Shown piece by piece: positions 9,594 to 21,299 of a DNA stretch of 64,000 nucleotides. Each line of letters begins with the position of its first letter. The first letter of the stretch is position 1. Source of the DNA: CAWFLT01 sp963816795 (lineage in GTDB: Bacteria > Acidobacteriota > Vicinamibacteria > Vicinamibacterales > SCN-69-37); the NCBI GenBank assembly GCA_963816795.1, contig CAWFLT010000005.1, positions 1 through 64,000 on the forward strand, given 5' to 3'. Under the pieces are notes generated by a model that was not told the origin of the DNA, did not search any database, and worked only from the letters and a program-made list of their open reading frames with translations. Made by a program: the position numbers and the translations under genes.

Positions 9594-12039
9594 ATGCGCT
9601 TGGTCCAGTGGATCCGGGAAGCCCGACACGACGTCCGATTCGCAGTCCGGCAGTTGCGGCGCGCGCCCGGATTCGCACTCATCGCCACCCTCACCCTGGC
9701 GCTCGGCATCGGGGCGACGACGGCGATCTTCAGCGTCGTCTATGCGGTGGTGCTCCGGCCGTTCGCGTTTCCGCAGCCGGACCAGGTCATGGTGCTGAGC
9801 GAGGTCTGGGGTGCGGCACCGTCGTCGGTCTCGGTGGGAAACTTTCACGGCTGGCGCACACATACGCGCGCGTTCGCGACGTTGGCGGCCGAGTACTCGT
9901 CGAGCTTCAATCTGACAGACGACGCGCAGCCGGAGCGTTTGATCGGCTCGCGGGCGACGTCCACCTGGTTCGACGTCTTCGCGGTCGCGCCGCTGCTCGG
10001 CCGCACGTTCACGGTTGACGAGGATCGGCCCGGCGCCACTCCTGTCGTCGTCCTCAGTCACCGGTTGTGGACGCGCCGCTTCGGCAGCGACCGCGGCATC
10101 GTCGGACGGCCGCTCCGGCTGAGCGGTCAGACGTATCAAGTGGTCGGGGTGATGCCGGCGGCGCTCGACTTCAGCACCAACGGCCCCGAAGCTGTGGGTG
10201 CCGGCCGCGTTTACGCCCAAGCAGATCGCGCAGCACGACGAGCACTTCCTCAATGTCTACGGCCGCCTCGCGCCGGGGGTGACCGGCGCGGACGCGCTGA
10301 CGGAAATGCGGCTCATCCACGAGCGGATGAAGCAGGAGTTCCCCGGCGACGAGCAAGTGCGTGCCGCCGACGTGCGCGGGTTCGGCGACAATTTCATTGG
10401 CGACAACCGCCGCCGTCTTCTGGTCCTGCTCGGAGCGGTAGGTCTCGTGCTGCTGATTGCGTGCAGCAACGTCGCGCATCTGTTGCTCGCGCGTGGCGGC
10501 GCCCGGGCGCGCGAACTGGCGATGCGGGTCGCGCTCGGCGCCGGCCGCGCCCGGATCGTGCGGCAGCTCCTCACCGAAACGCTCGTCACGGCGCTCGCGG
10601 GCGCGGTGTCGGGTGTGCTGATCGCCTATCTGGCCGTGCCGGCGCTGGTGGCCGCGAGTCCCGCAGGCATTCCGCGGCTGGAACAGACGCGCGTCGACAC
10701 GGTGGTCCTGGGGTTTGCGTTGGCCGCGGCGATCGTCAGCGCGTTCCTGGCCGGGCTGTCGCCGGCCCTGCGTGCGGGCCGGACGGACGTGCGCGGGGTG
10801 CTCAACTCGGGCGGCCGCAGCGGCAGCGCGAGGCGCGATCGGCTGCGGCTCCTGCTCGTCGCCGGCGAAGTGGCGCTGGCGCTCATGCTGTTGATCGGCG
10901 CCGGCCTCCTGGTGCGCAGCGCGCTGCATCTTCAACACATCCCGCCCGGCTTCGATCCCGCCGGCGTGCTGACGTCCCGATTGAGCCTGCCGGCTGCCGA
11001 GTATCAGGATCCCGAACGCGTCGTGCTGGCGTTCGATGCGCTCGCATCAGCCGCTGCGACGTCCCCGCTCGTCGAGGCCGCCGCCGTCAGCTCGTCGGTG
11101 CCGCTCACGCCCGGCGGAAACGGTAACGGGTTGTTACCCGAGGGCAAGGCGGTGTCAGTCTCCAACTTCGTGTCGGCCCAGCTGGCCATCATCAGCCCGG
11201 CCTACTTCGACACGCTTCGCATTCCGATCCGGGCCGGCCGGCTCTTCAGTGTGGACGACCGGCGCGACGGCCTCCGCGTGATGGTCGTCAACGAAACGGC
11301 GGCGCGGCTCCTCTTCCCCGGTGAGAACCCGCTCGGCAAGCGCGTCAGTTGCTGTGAAGGCACGCCGACGCAGCCGCACTGGAAGACCATCGTCGGCGTC
11401 GTCGGCGACGTGCGCTCGCTCGGACCGGCGCGCGCGGCGCGGGCGGAGTTCTTTCTGCCGCTCGCGCAAGCGCCCGACGCGGCCTGGACGTGGCTCGGCC
11501 GGACGATGACTCTGGTACTACGCGGCCGGCCCGGCGCCGAGATCGATCTCACGTCCGTGGCGCGGGATGCCGCGCAGCGATCCGTCCCGTCGGTCCCGCT
11601 CTTTCAGATGCAGACGATGGCGAACCGGATGCGCACGTCGCTGTCGCAGGCGCGGTTCAACACGATGCTGATGCTGCTGCTCGGCGGCATCGGCCTGACG
11701 CTGGCCGCGATTGGCGTCGCGGGCGTCATCGCCTACGCCGTTGCCGAACGCCGCCGCGAGATCGGCATCCGCGTCGCCCTCGGCGCCAGGAACCGCAGTG
11801 TTGTCGGCCTCATGGCGCGGCAGGCACTGGCGCCGATCCTGGCCGGCCTCGCGATCGGGACCGGCGGTGCGCTCGCGCTGTCACAGGTGCTTGCCGCATC
11901 GGTCCACGGCGTGACGACCACCGATGCCCCGACGTACGCGATTGCGGCGGTCACCGTGGCGGCAGTTGCAGCGCTCGCGGTCCTGATCCCGGCCCGCCGC
12001 GCCGCCCGCCTCGACCCGGTCCGCGCGCTGGCGAGTTAG
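9594..12039 (+). CDS. ADOP-type ABC transporter permease (MacB/FtsX family), frameshifted
   Basis: An acidobacterial duplicated-permease protein of about 815 residues with two MacB_PCD/FtsX modules. Module 1: first membrane span TLTLALGIGATTAIFSVVYA, a periplasmic domain, then three spans around LLGAVGLVLLIACSNVAHLL with the FtsX signature ELAMRVALGAGRARIVRQLL. Module 2 repeats this: ALMLLIGAGLLVRSAL, periplasmic domain with VMVVNETAARLLFPGENPLG, and a closing EIGIRVALGARNRSVVGL. One extra base near 10188 (in the codons for GPELWVPAAF) splits it. ATP-binding partners are usually encoded elsewhere for this family; none is adjacent. Likely role: export or lipoprotein-type extrusion; substrate unknown. 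It lies between two palindromic repeat copies. Confidence 0.88.
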
Positions 12040-12059
12040 TCGAGGGTCATTAACCCGTT

Positions 12060-12141
12060 GCTCGTGTCGAAAAACCTCGACATGAAGGCCTGAAGGTTTG
12101 AAGGGCATGAAGGCCTTGGCGTCGGGCGGGCAACGCCCGCC
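12060..12141. repeat. Palindromic repeat, copy 2 (left half only)
   Basis: Holds the outer ATGAAGGNN arm, the GAAGGCCTTGGCGTCG element and the GGGCGGG/CCCGCCC hairpin, then breaks off at 12141 directly into permease coding sequence. The matching right half is missing, so this copy looks truncated by the same event that removed the start of the following gene. Confidence 0.75.
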
Positions 12142-12779
12142 CGGTCCGTGGCAGACCGTCGTCGGCGTCGCCGCCGATGTGCGTCAGGGCTACGGCGATG
12201 CGAACCTGGCGGACGTGTATTCGCCGGGTCTTCCGCCGGGCCGATTTGGCGCGTTGTATCTCGGTACCGGCCAGCCGTCGGCCGCGCTGCTGGCCTCGCT
12301 TCGACGCATCGCCGCCGATCTCGACCCGCGCGCCGTGGTCGATCTCCCGCGTGCCGTCGCCGATGAGAATCGCGAGTTGGCCAACGCTCGATTTCTGACC
12401 GACGATGCTGATCGGATTTGGCGCGCTGGCAGCGTTCATCGCGGTGCTTGGCATCTACAGCGTGACGGCCTACGCCGCTCAGCAACGCGAGCGTGAGGTC
12501 GCCATCCGGGTCGCGCTCGGCGCGGGACGGCGTCGGGTCGTGCAGTTGTTCCTCAAGGATGGCGGTGCGGTGCTGGCCGCCGGACTCGTAGTCGGCGCCG
12601 CCGCCGCCGTGCTCGCCACCCGCGCGCTCCAGAATCAGGTCGTGGCCCTGAAATCGTTCGACCTCACCACGCTGCTGTTGACGTCCGCGCTCCTGGCCGC
12701 CATCGGTCTGCTCGCCGCCTGGTGGCCGGCCAGACGGGCCTCCCGCCGCAGCCCGCTTTCCGCGCTCAAAGACGCATAA
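12142..12779 (+). pseudogene. C-terminal remnant of an FtsX-type ABC permease
   Basis: Only the last 210 or so residues of an ADOP permease are present: the end of the second periplasmic domain (PWQTVVGVAADVRQGYGD) and the final FtsX module (GFGALAAFIAVLGIYSVTAY, EVAIRVALGAGRRRVVQLFL, WWPARRASRRSPLSALKDA). The first 600 residues are absent and the sequence begins abruptly at the broken palindromic repeat. One further base shift near 12400 separates the two pieces. It is parallel to, but not a copy of, the neighbouring permease. Either a deletion between repeat copies or an assembly collapse could explain it. Confidence 0.8.
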
Positions 12780-12794
12780 GGCCGCTCCGGCCAA

Positions 12795-13042
12795 AACAAG
12801 ACATGAAGAACTGAAGGTTTGAAGACGCGTGAAGGCCTTGGCATCGGGCGGGCACGCCCGCCCGCGGCCTTCGGCCGCGGGAGGGCGGGATCGAACCCGG
12901 CGGTTGACTGAACGCCCTCAGAACCGGTGCAACGCGCTCAGTCAATCGCCGGGTTCGATCCCGCCTTCACGACGCCAAGGCTCGGTCTCGCTGGCATAGC
13001 TTCATGAACTTCATGCCCCTCATGAGCTTCATGTTCAAGCTC
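12795..13042. repeat. Large branched palindromic repeat, copy 3
   Basis: Same plan as copy 1: outer ATGAAGNNN arms, GGCCTTGGC with GCCAAGG, small GGGCGGG/CCCGCCC and GCGGCC/GGCCGC hairpins, and a 32-base long stem (12884-12915 with 12934-12965). Relative to copy 1 the long stem differs at five positions, three of which are changed on both arms so that pairing is kept. It lies between the permease remnant and the DUF1003 gene. Confidence 0.88.
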
Positions 13043-13126
13043 TTTGCGATGCCGATCCGAGTTGGCGCGCGGCGTGCTTGTCTCTCACGGCTCTGCGTCG
13101 CCGAGAGCCTGAGGAGAGAGGGTCCC

Positions 13127-13656
13127 ATGACGGAACAGCGCGTGCCACACGCCGCACCGAAGGAAGTCCCGGCCGTAGAAATGGCAAAAAGGCCTACGAT
13201 CGCACCCCGGCCGAACGATTCAGTGACTGGATCACCGCGATCGCGTCGAGCGGGCCGGTCCTGATCGGACACGTCATCTGGTTTGCGGTCTGGGTCGTCA
13301 TCAACGTCGGCTGGGTCCCAGGTGTGCCGCCCTTCGACCCGTTCCCGTTTTCGTTTCTGACGATGGCGGTGTCGCTCGAGGCGATCTTCCTGGCACTGTT
13401 CGTCCTGGCGAGCCAGAACCGGCTCGGCCGGGAGTCCGAGAAACGCGGCCATCTCGACTTGCAAATCGACCTTCTCGCCGAGCGCGAGATGACGGTGGTG
13501 CTGCGACTGCTGCAAGACATCGCCTCACATCTGCAGGTCAAGGAAACCGTCACGCCAGAGCAAATCCGCGACTTGATCAAAAAGACGGACATTCAGAGCC
13601 TGACCGAACGGATGGAGGAGCTCGCGGGCGAACCGGTCAAAAAACACTCAACCTGA
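13127..13656 (+). CDS. DUF1003 membrane protein, frameshifted
   Basis: A DUF1003 protein of about 176 residues. After a soluble N-terminus it shows the family's RFSDWITAIASSG segment, a membrane span (VLIGHVIWFAVWVVINVGWV), the conserved FDPFPFSFLTMAVSLEAIFL second span, and the polar ASQNRLGRESEKRGHLDLQI followed by a helical tail. The ATG at 13127 has a GAGGAGAG site upstream. The N-terminal frame and the main frame differ by one base at a run of five A near 13187, a classic homopolymer error. Role of the family is not established. Confidence 0.82.
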
Positions 13657-13663
13657 AGGCTGA

Positions 13664-13711
13664 ATTGCCCCATTGCCCCATTGCCCCATTGCCCCATTGC
13701 CCCATTGCCTC
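13664..13711. repeat. 8-base tandem repeat ATTGCCCC
   Basis: Six consecutive units of ATTGCCCC (the last one ATTGCCTC-like) lie between the DUF1003 stop and the L,D-transpeptidase start. Simple slippage-prone minisatellite; no function visible. Confidence 0.9.
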
Positions 13712-13756
13712 ATCGCCCCAGCGGCATGGTTCCTGCTCTTTCAGAAGCAGACACCA

Positions 13757-14776
13757 ATGGCTGGTCACCCCCTTCGGCTCATCCTGTCCGTCGCCACGGT
13801 CACATTGACCCTGGCGTTACCCGTCTTGCCCGACGTCACCCGCGGCGTCCACGCCCAAGGACAACAATCAGGGGCAAAGAAGGCGGCGGTCCCCATTGAT
13901 GAGTCCCCCGAGCTCATGTTGCAGGTCCTGCTGGATCGCGCGGGATTCTCGCCTGGTGAGATCGACGGCGTCAGCGGCGCGAACACGACCCGTGCGGTGA
14001 CGGCGTACCGCCAGGCGCGCAATGTGAGCGGGACCGGCGCAGCCGACGTCCTGCGTGCTCTTCAGGCCGACTCCGAGCCGATCCTGACGACGTATCGCAT
14101 CACGAGTCAGGACGCCGCGGGACCGTTCGTCCCCGAGATCCCGACGGACATGATGGAGAAGGCGAAGTTGCCGGCGCTTGGATATACGTCCGTGCTCGAG
14201 ATGATCGCCGAGCGAACACACGCCGCGCCTGAGCTGCTGCGCGCACTCAATCCGGAAGCGAAGTTCGTCGAGGGCGAAGAGATCCGTGTGCCGAACATCA
14301 CGCGGCCGTTGGTGCCGCTGGAGCCCACGGCCCCTGGTAGCGCGGCAGCCAAGACGGCGACGGCAGCGAGCCGAGTGGTCGTCTCCAAGGCCGGCTCAGG
14401 CCTGACCGTGTACGGCCAGGGGAACGAGGTGCTGTTTTTCGCGCCGGTGACGAGCGGCAGCGAGCACGACCCGTTGCCGATCGGCACGTGGAAGGTGAAC
14501 GGCGTCTCCCGCAACCCGACGTTCAACTACAACCCGGATCTCTTCTGGGATGCCGATCCGGCGCACGCGAAAACGAAGATTCCTGCCGGGCCGAACGGGC
14601 CGGTCGGCACGGTGTGGATCGACATCAGCAAGCCGCACTATGGGCTGCACGGCACGCCCGAACCCGGCAAAGTCGGTCACACGGCCTCGCACGGCTGCGT
14701 CCGGCTGACGAACTGGGACGCGCAAACGCTCGCGGGATTCGTTCGCGCCGGCACCGTGGTGATCTTTGAGCAATGA
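13757..14776 (+). CDS. L,D-transpeptidase (YkuD) with peptidoglycan-binding domain
   Basis: Exported cell-wall enzyme of about 339 residues that would form 3-3 cross-links in peptidoglycan or anchor proteins to it. A signal peptide (LILSVATVTLTLALPVL) is followed by a peptidoglycan-binding helix bundle (QVLLDRAGFSPGEIDGVSG, near 55-75), a LysM-like middle region (VLEMIAERTHAAPELLRALN), and a C-terminal YkuD domain with the catalytic His in YGLHGT and the SHGCVRL motif containing the nucleophile Cys. ATG at 13757 was chosen because it opens the signal peptide; the open frame upstream is encoded by the tandem repeat. It overlaps the M23 peptidase gene by four bases, so the two cell-wall enzymes probably form an operon. 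Confidence 0.92.
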   Translation: MAGHPLRLILSVATVTLTLALPVLPDVTRGVHAQGQQSGAKKAAVPIDESPELMLQVLLDRAGFSPGEIDGVSGANTTRAVTAYRQARNVSGTGAADVLRALQADSEPILTTYRITSQDAAGPFVPEIPTDMMEKAKLPALGYTSVLEMIAERTHAAPELLRALNPEAKFVEGEEIRVPNITRPLVPLEPTAPGSAAAKTATAASRVVVSKAGSGLTVYGQGNEVLFFAPVTSGSEHDPLPIGTWKVNGVSRNPTFNYNPDLFWDADPAHAKTKIPAGPNGPVGTVWIDISKPHYGLHGTPEPGKVGHTASHGCVRLTNWDAQTLAGFVRAGTVVIFEQ

Positions 14777-15482
14777 CCAACCGCCGCGCCTATCAGCGGT
14801 ATCGCACGAACCTCTTCCTCGTCCTGATGGCCGTCTTCTCAGTCGTTGTCATCTGGGGCCTGGCACAGTGGCAGAACACGCGGGTGTCCGCGCGCTCGGC
14901 GCCACCGGTGGAGCCGGCCGCCGCGGTGAGCGCGGCCACTGCGCAGTCGCAAGCCGCCGGCGGCCTCTGAAGCTCCGCGTCTTTCGCCGGCACCGCCTTC
15001 ACTCGAGCCGATCATCTCCGACCTGCGGCGCCGAGATCTGGCGGTGCCGGTCGAGGGCGTCCCCCGCGAGGCGCTGGACGATACGTTCGGCGATCCGCGC
15101 AATCAGACCCGTCAGCACGAAGCGCTCGACATCATCGCGCCTCGCGGGACGCACGTGCTGGCGGTCGAAGACGGATCGGTGGTCAAGCTCTTCACGAGCG
15201 AGCGCGGCGGACTCACGCTCTACCAGTTCGACCCGACGCAGCGGTACGCGTACTACTACGCGCACCTCGACGCCTACGCGCCGGGCATCAAGGAGCAGAT
15301 GCCGCTTCGTCGCGGGCAGTTGATCGGGTTCGTCGGCACGACGGGCAACGCCCCGAAGGACACGCCGCACCTGCACTTCGCCATCTTCCTCCTGACGGAC
15401 GAAAAGCAGTGGTGGCAGGGGACGCCGATCAACCCGTTTGCGGTCTGGGCGGGAAGAAGAACGAGGGCACGGAGAAGAACTA
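14773..15482 (+). CDS. Membrane-anchored M23 (LytM) peptidase, frameshifted
   Basis: Zinc metallopeptidase of the M23 family acting on peptide cross-links in the periplasm. Residues 8-28 form a single N-terminal membrane span (LFLVLMAVFSVVVIWGLAQW), followed by a low-complexity linker and the LytM domain: QHEALDIIAPRGTHV with the first zinc His and Asp, and HLHF with the last His. A one-base shift near 14962 separates span and linker from the domain, and another near 15455 disturbs the C-terminus, where the expected end is TAG at 15480-15482 while the observed frame runs to 15532. Start overlaps the L,D-transpeptidase stop (ATGA). Converges with the ankyrin gene. Confidence 0.82.
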
Positions 15483-16442
15483 GAGCGTGTCGAAGTAGGC
15501 GACGACCTCCGCGCATGCCTGGTTGTTCGTGACTTCGATTGACGTTTCGGCCCAGCCGCGCGGAGTCGCGCCGTACTGATCGTCGAGCGCGCCAGTGTCG
15601 GCGCCGGCCTGCACCAGCCGTTTCACCATCGCGAGGTCGCCGTTCCAGGCCGCGGAGTGCAGCGCCGTATGGCGCGATTGTGCGTCGGACCGCGCGTCGA
15701 CCTTCCCGCCATGCGCGAGCAGCCAGTCGACCATCTCGTGGTGGCGGAAATCGACCGCCGCCATCATCACGGCATCGAGCGCGGCGGCGTCCGGATCCGC
15801 GGCGATCAGACGCTGCAGCGTGGCCAGATCGCCGAGGCGCGCGTACTCCTTCGGCGCGGCAGCGACGCCGCGGCTCACCAGGTGACGCACCAGCGGCTCA
15901 CCCGGCGCCCCGAGACGGCTGAACGCGTCGATCGGCGCCGATCCCCAGCGGTCTTTCAGATCTGCCGGCGCGCCGAGGGTCAGCAGCCGATCGATCGCGA
16001 ACGGCGTTCGCGCGAACGCGAGGATCGATCCGCCATTGGGGGTGATCGCCGGCAGGCCGCCGTCGCGAAGGAACGCGTCGGCGCGGGCGTCATCACCCAG
16101 CATCAACGCCTCGAGCAACCCGATGCGCGCGCCGCGCGCGATGAGCGCGTCCTGGACCGCCGGCGTACGCTTGTTGATCGCGAGCATGAGGGGCGACCAG
16201 TGATCGTACTCGTCGTTCGCGCCGTTCACGTCGGCCCCATGCTCGAGGAGGAGATCGATGACTTCGCGCCGGGTCGTCTCGATCGCGACGTGCAGCGCCT
16301 GCGGCCGCCCGCCCCAGAACGGGTGCGGGCCAACGGCATTGACGAGCGTCGGGGCCGCCGCCAGCATCGCCTTGATGTTGTCGACGCGGCCGGCGCCGAC
16401 CTGCTGCAGAAACGCGGCGACGATCTGTTCGCGCGATGGCAT
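15480..16442 (-). CDS. Ankyrin-repeat protein
   Basis: A 320-residue soluble protein made of ankyrin repeats. Good repeats include LHVAIETTRREVIDLLLEHGADVNG (first third, split here by helices), MVDWLLAHGGKVDARSDAQ, and TALHSAAWNGDLAMVKRLVQ followed by AGADTGALDDQYGATP near the C-terminus; weaker repeats fill the middle. No signal peptide or catalytic domain is visible, so it is probably a protein-binding scaffold. ATG at 16442 (MPSREQ) is preferred over an upstream in-frame start whose extra 30 residues are basic and low-complexity. It converges with the M23 gene and diverges from the helicase. Confidence 0.85.
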   Translation of the reverse strand: MPSREQIVAAFLQQVGAGRVDNIKAMLAAAPTLVNAVGPHPFWGGRPQALHVAIETTRREVIDLLLEHGADVNGANDEYDHWSPLMLAINKRTPAVQDALIARGARIGLLEALMLGDDARADAFLRDGGLPAITPNGGSILAFARTPFAIDRLLTLGAPADLKDRWGSAPIDAFSRLGAPGEPLVRHLVSRGVAAAPKEYARLGDLATLQRLIAADPDAAALDAVMMAAVDFRHHEMVDWLLAHGGKVDARSDAQSRHTALHSAAWNGDLAMVKRLVQAGADTGALDDQYGATPRGWAETSIEVTNNQACAEVVAYFDTL

Positions 16443-16531
16443 TGCGGGGGGCCGGCGGGCGGGCGCGGCAGACGGCACTCTAGCCTGCGTAGATGGCGAC
16501 GTCAATCTGCGCAGAACTGGTATCGTGACCA

Positions 16532-17847
<1,316 letters not shown>

Positions 17848-17865
17848 GGAAGAGAGACAGTCGGT

Positions 17866-17932
17866 ACGTAGCGCGGCTCGGGTTCTGAGCCGCGATCCCT
17901 GACCGCGGCTCACAGCCCGAGCCGCGCTACGT
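17866..17932. terminator. 67-base palindrome between convergent genes (bidirectional terminator-like)
   Basis: ACGTAGCGCGGCTCGGG at 17866 pairs with CCCGAGCCGCGCTACGT ending at 17932, with a second inner pairing of GAGCCGCG and CGCGGCTC around a small loop. It sits between the helicase and permease stops. No U-run follows either arm, so intrinsic termination is unproven; it belongs to the same hairpin family as 4562-4619 and 33085-33157. Confidence 0.65.
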
Positions 17933-17940
17933 GGCCCAGG

Positions 17941-20406
17941 CTATTCATGCCGTAAGGCCGTCATCACCGGCACCCGCGTGGCGCGGCGCGCCGGGATGTA
18001 ACACGCGACGAGCGCCAGCGACGCGAGACCCGCCGAGATCCCGCCATAGGCGACCCAGTCCGACGCGTCGACCAGTGGCAGGAAGCGCGCGATCACGCGG
18101 CTGAGAGCGGCCGAGACCAGCAGCCCGACGACCAGGCCAACGGCGATCAGTTGCAGGCCCTGGCCAAGAATCAAGCGGAGCACGTCGCGCGGTTGTGCGC
18201 CGAGCGCGACACGAATGCCGATCTCGCGCGTCCGGAGGCTGGCGCCGAACGCGACCACGCCATACACGCCGATCACGGCGAGGATCAGGCCCAACAGGCC
18301 CATGCCCCCGACTTGAATCGCGCCGATCTTGAAGATGAGGTAGCCAAAAATCCCCTGCAGCGACTGGCCCATCGTCCTGAGGTCCGCAATCGGCATGTCC
18401 GGGGCGATCGATCGGACCTCGCGCTCGAGACGCGGCCCGAGCGCGGCCGGATCGCCGACGGCGCGTACGTGAAGGGTGCGGAGCGACAGATCCCGCACGA
18501 GCGGCAGGTAGATGATACGGACGCGGCGCCTCGAAGACGAGCACGTACTTGCTGTCGCGCGCGACGCCCACCACTTCGAGCAGCGGCTCGGTCAGGTTGA
18601 AGGCGCGAAACCGTTTGCCGATGGGATCTTCCCCTGGCCAGTACTTCGCCGCCATCGTCTCGTTGACGATCGCGAACTTCCGGGTCGTCGCGTGCTCGCG
18701 TTCGTCATCCTCGGTGAACGCCCGGCCGCGAACGATCGGAATCCCCACCGTTTCGAAGTAGTTGTGACCGATGTGATTCATGAACGAGGCCGGCGGCTGC
18801 GACGTGCTCGGCACCGGCTGGCCTTCGATGTAGATCGAGCCGCCGCCGATCAGGTAGCTCATCGGGGTCGTGAACGCGACCGCCACCTCCGCGACCTCGG
18901 GCCAGGCGCCGACGCGCCGCTGCAGGTCCTTGTAGAACTCGTTGATCCGATCCTCGTCGTAGCCGATCTGTTTCGGATCGAGCCGCATCGTGATGAGGCG
19001 GTCGGCGTCAAAGCCCAGATCCAGGCGTTGCGCGGAAGTGAGAGTGCGGACGAAGAGACCGGCGACGACGAGCAGGGCCAGCGAGCCGGAGATCTGACCG
19101 ACGACGAGGAGACGACGGAGACGCTGGCGATCGACGCCGTCGGAATGGCCTTTGCCACCGTCGTGGAGCGCGGCCCGGGCATCGGCGCGTGAGGCGCGCC
19201 ACGCCGGCCAGAGGCCGATGACGATGCCGGTGACCACGGCGGCGCCCAATGAAAACAGGAAGACGTTCAGATCGAACGACACGTCGACGTTGAGCGGGAG
19301 ATCGGCGCCGAGGTCGAGCCGTGAGATATACGCGCGCGCGACCCAGTGGCCGACCGCGAACCCGGCCAGACCGCCGAGCCCCGACAGCAACAGGCTCTCG
19401 ATGATCATCTGACGCACCAGCCGGCCGCGGCTCGCGCCGAGCGCGGCGCGCACCGCCATTTCGCGCTGACGCGCGCTCGCGCGAACGAGGAGGAGATTCG
19501 CGACGTTCATGCAGGCGAGCAGAAGGACCAGGCCGGCGACCGCGAGGCCGAAGAGCTGCACCAGCGGGAGCGCGTCACTGACGGCCCGCAGCGGCAGGGG
19601 CCGGGCGCGCGGCTCCGGAATGACTCGGGCGGCGATGCCGCGATCGGTCTCGGGATACTCGCCCTCGAGCGTCGTCATCAGCACGTCGGTCGCGGCCTGG
19701 GCGTCGGCGACGCTCACGTCCGGCTGAAGCCGCGCGAATACCTGAAGCGTCCGCGCCTTGCGGTTGTGGTACAGCCAGCGCCTGGACGTCCGGGGGACAG
19801 CACGCCGTAGTCGTCGAGCGTGACGTAGCCGTCGATCTCGATGCCGAAGAGGGTGCCGCGGAACGAGGCCGGCACCACGCCGATGACGACCGCCGGAGCG
19901 CCGTCGATCCGGACGGCGCGGCCGATGACGTTGGGGTCGCCGCCAAACGTCTTCATCCAGAACGTGTGCCCCAGCACGACGTGTACCGGCGAGCCGGACG
20001 GTTCGGTGAAGAATGCGCCGAGCGCCGGCGTCACGCCGAGCCCGGTGAAGTAGTTGTTGCTGACGGCACCGTACCAGAACTGCGAGGGCCGGCTGGCGGT
20101 GGCCAGGCCGCCAACGCGCAGCATGATCCCGACGACGTCGCTGAAGGACTCAGCGCGCCGTTGAAGGTCCTCGAGGGCATCGATCGAGAACGAGTACTGG
20201 AAACCGCCGGTTTCGTCGCCCTTGGTCTCGGCCGCGATGGCGACGAGCCGCTCACTGTACGGCAAGGCGAGCGGCCGCGACGCGGTGTTCAGCAATCCAT
20301 ATAACGCGGTATTGGCACCGAGGCCGATCGCCATCGTCAGCACGGCGGCCGCCGTGAAGGACTTGTGGTGCCAGAGGAAACGAATCGCGTGACGGAGATC
20401 GCGCAT
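17941..20406 (-). CDS. ADOP-type ABC transporter permease (MacB/FtsX family), frameshifted
   Basis: About 822 residues with the double MacB_PCD/FtsX plan. First span AAVLTMAIGLGANTALYGLL; first FtsX core FGLAVAGLVLLLACMNVANL with EMAVRAALGASRGRLVRQM; second half begins ISGSLALLVVAGLFVRTL and ends EIGIRVALGAQPRDVLRLIL and YIPARRATRVPVMTALRHE. Periplasmic domains carry VHVVLGHTFWMKTFGGDP and FAIVNETMAAKYWPGEDPIG. Two single-base shifts (near 19780 and 18520) divide it into three frames. ATG at 20406 chosen as the first residue of the conserved MRDLRHAIRFLWHHKSF opening. Substrate unknown; no ATPase gene is adjacent. Divergent from mutM. Confidence 0.87.
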
Positions 20407-20467
20407 TGATGGAAGAAGTATAGGGGTACGAGGTGCGAGGTACGGGGACGAGGTACAGTCAGGTCGC

Positions 20468-21299
20468 GTGCCTGAGTTACCGGAAGTCGAAGCCGTACGT
20501 CGCGAACTGGAACCCACGTTGAGCGGCGCGCGAATCGTCGGCGTCCTGCTGCGCCGCCCCGACCTGCGCCGGCCCTTCCCAAGAGATTTCGAGCGCCGGC
20601 TGCGAGGAGCGACGGTGCACCGCCTGGCACGTCGTGGCAAATATCTGCTGGCCGACCTGTCGTCCGGTGAAACGCTCCTCATGCACCTTGGAATGTCGGG
20701 CGCGTTTCGGGTGCATGACGCCGACGCCGCCTCTGAGCCGCACGATCATGTCGTCCTCGAGTTGGAGTCGGGCGTGCGGGTCAGCTTCAACGACCCGCGG
20801 CGGTTCGGCATCATGGACCTCGTGCCGAGCACCGACCTCGGTCAGCGGCCGCCACTCGCGGCGATGGGTCTCGAACCGCTGTCCGCCGAGTTCAACGGCG
20901 CGGCGCTGGCGCGCGCGTGCGCCCGCAGACGGACGCCAATCAAAGTCGCGCTCCTGGATCAGGAAGTCGTCGCCGGCCTTGGCAACATCTACGCGAGCGA
21001 GGCCCTCAGCCTGGCGCGCCTCTCGCCGCGGCCAGCCGGCATCGAACATCGCGACCTGCGGCCGGCCTGCCGCGCGAAGCGCGCATGCCCTGGCTGCCGC
21101 GATCAAGGCCGTGCTGCTCCGGGCGATCGCACGGCAAACTGGCCGACGCTACCGCGGCGCCACGTTCAGAGTCTACGACCGTGACGGCGAGCGCTGCCCC
21201 AATCGAGGATGTGCGGGAACCATCCGACGCATCACGCAAGCGGGACGGTCGACGTATTACTGTCCAAGATGCCAGAGGTCCGGAGTGAAGGGCGCTTGA
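20468..21299 (+). CDS. mutM: Formamidopyrimidine-DNA glycosylase, frameshifted
   Basis: Base-excision repair enzyme removing 8-oxoguanine and formamidopyrimidines. The GTG-started protein begins (M)PELPEVE, with the catalytic Pro2 and Glu3 exposed after Met removal; Lys in RRGKYLL is the conserved beta-elimination lysine. The helix-two-turn-helix includes LLDQEVVAGLGNIYASEALS. The C-terminal zinc finger is CPNRGC then YYCPRCQ. A single shift near 21080 separates the zinc-finger half. The stop TGA at 21297-21299 and the last six residues (SGVKGA) are encoded by the first unit of a 23-base tandem repeat that starts at 21278, so the gene end appears to have been captured by the repeat. Confidence 0.93.

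Noticed and set aside
9475..9678. Small Met-Lys-rich ORFs over the palindromic repeat (such as MKLVKTMKLMK)
   Set aside because: The Met-Lys-X pattern is produced by the 9-base ATGAAGNNN arms of the palindrome and appears in several frames and strands; no ribosome binding site.
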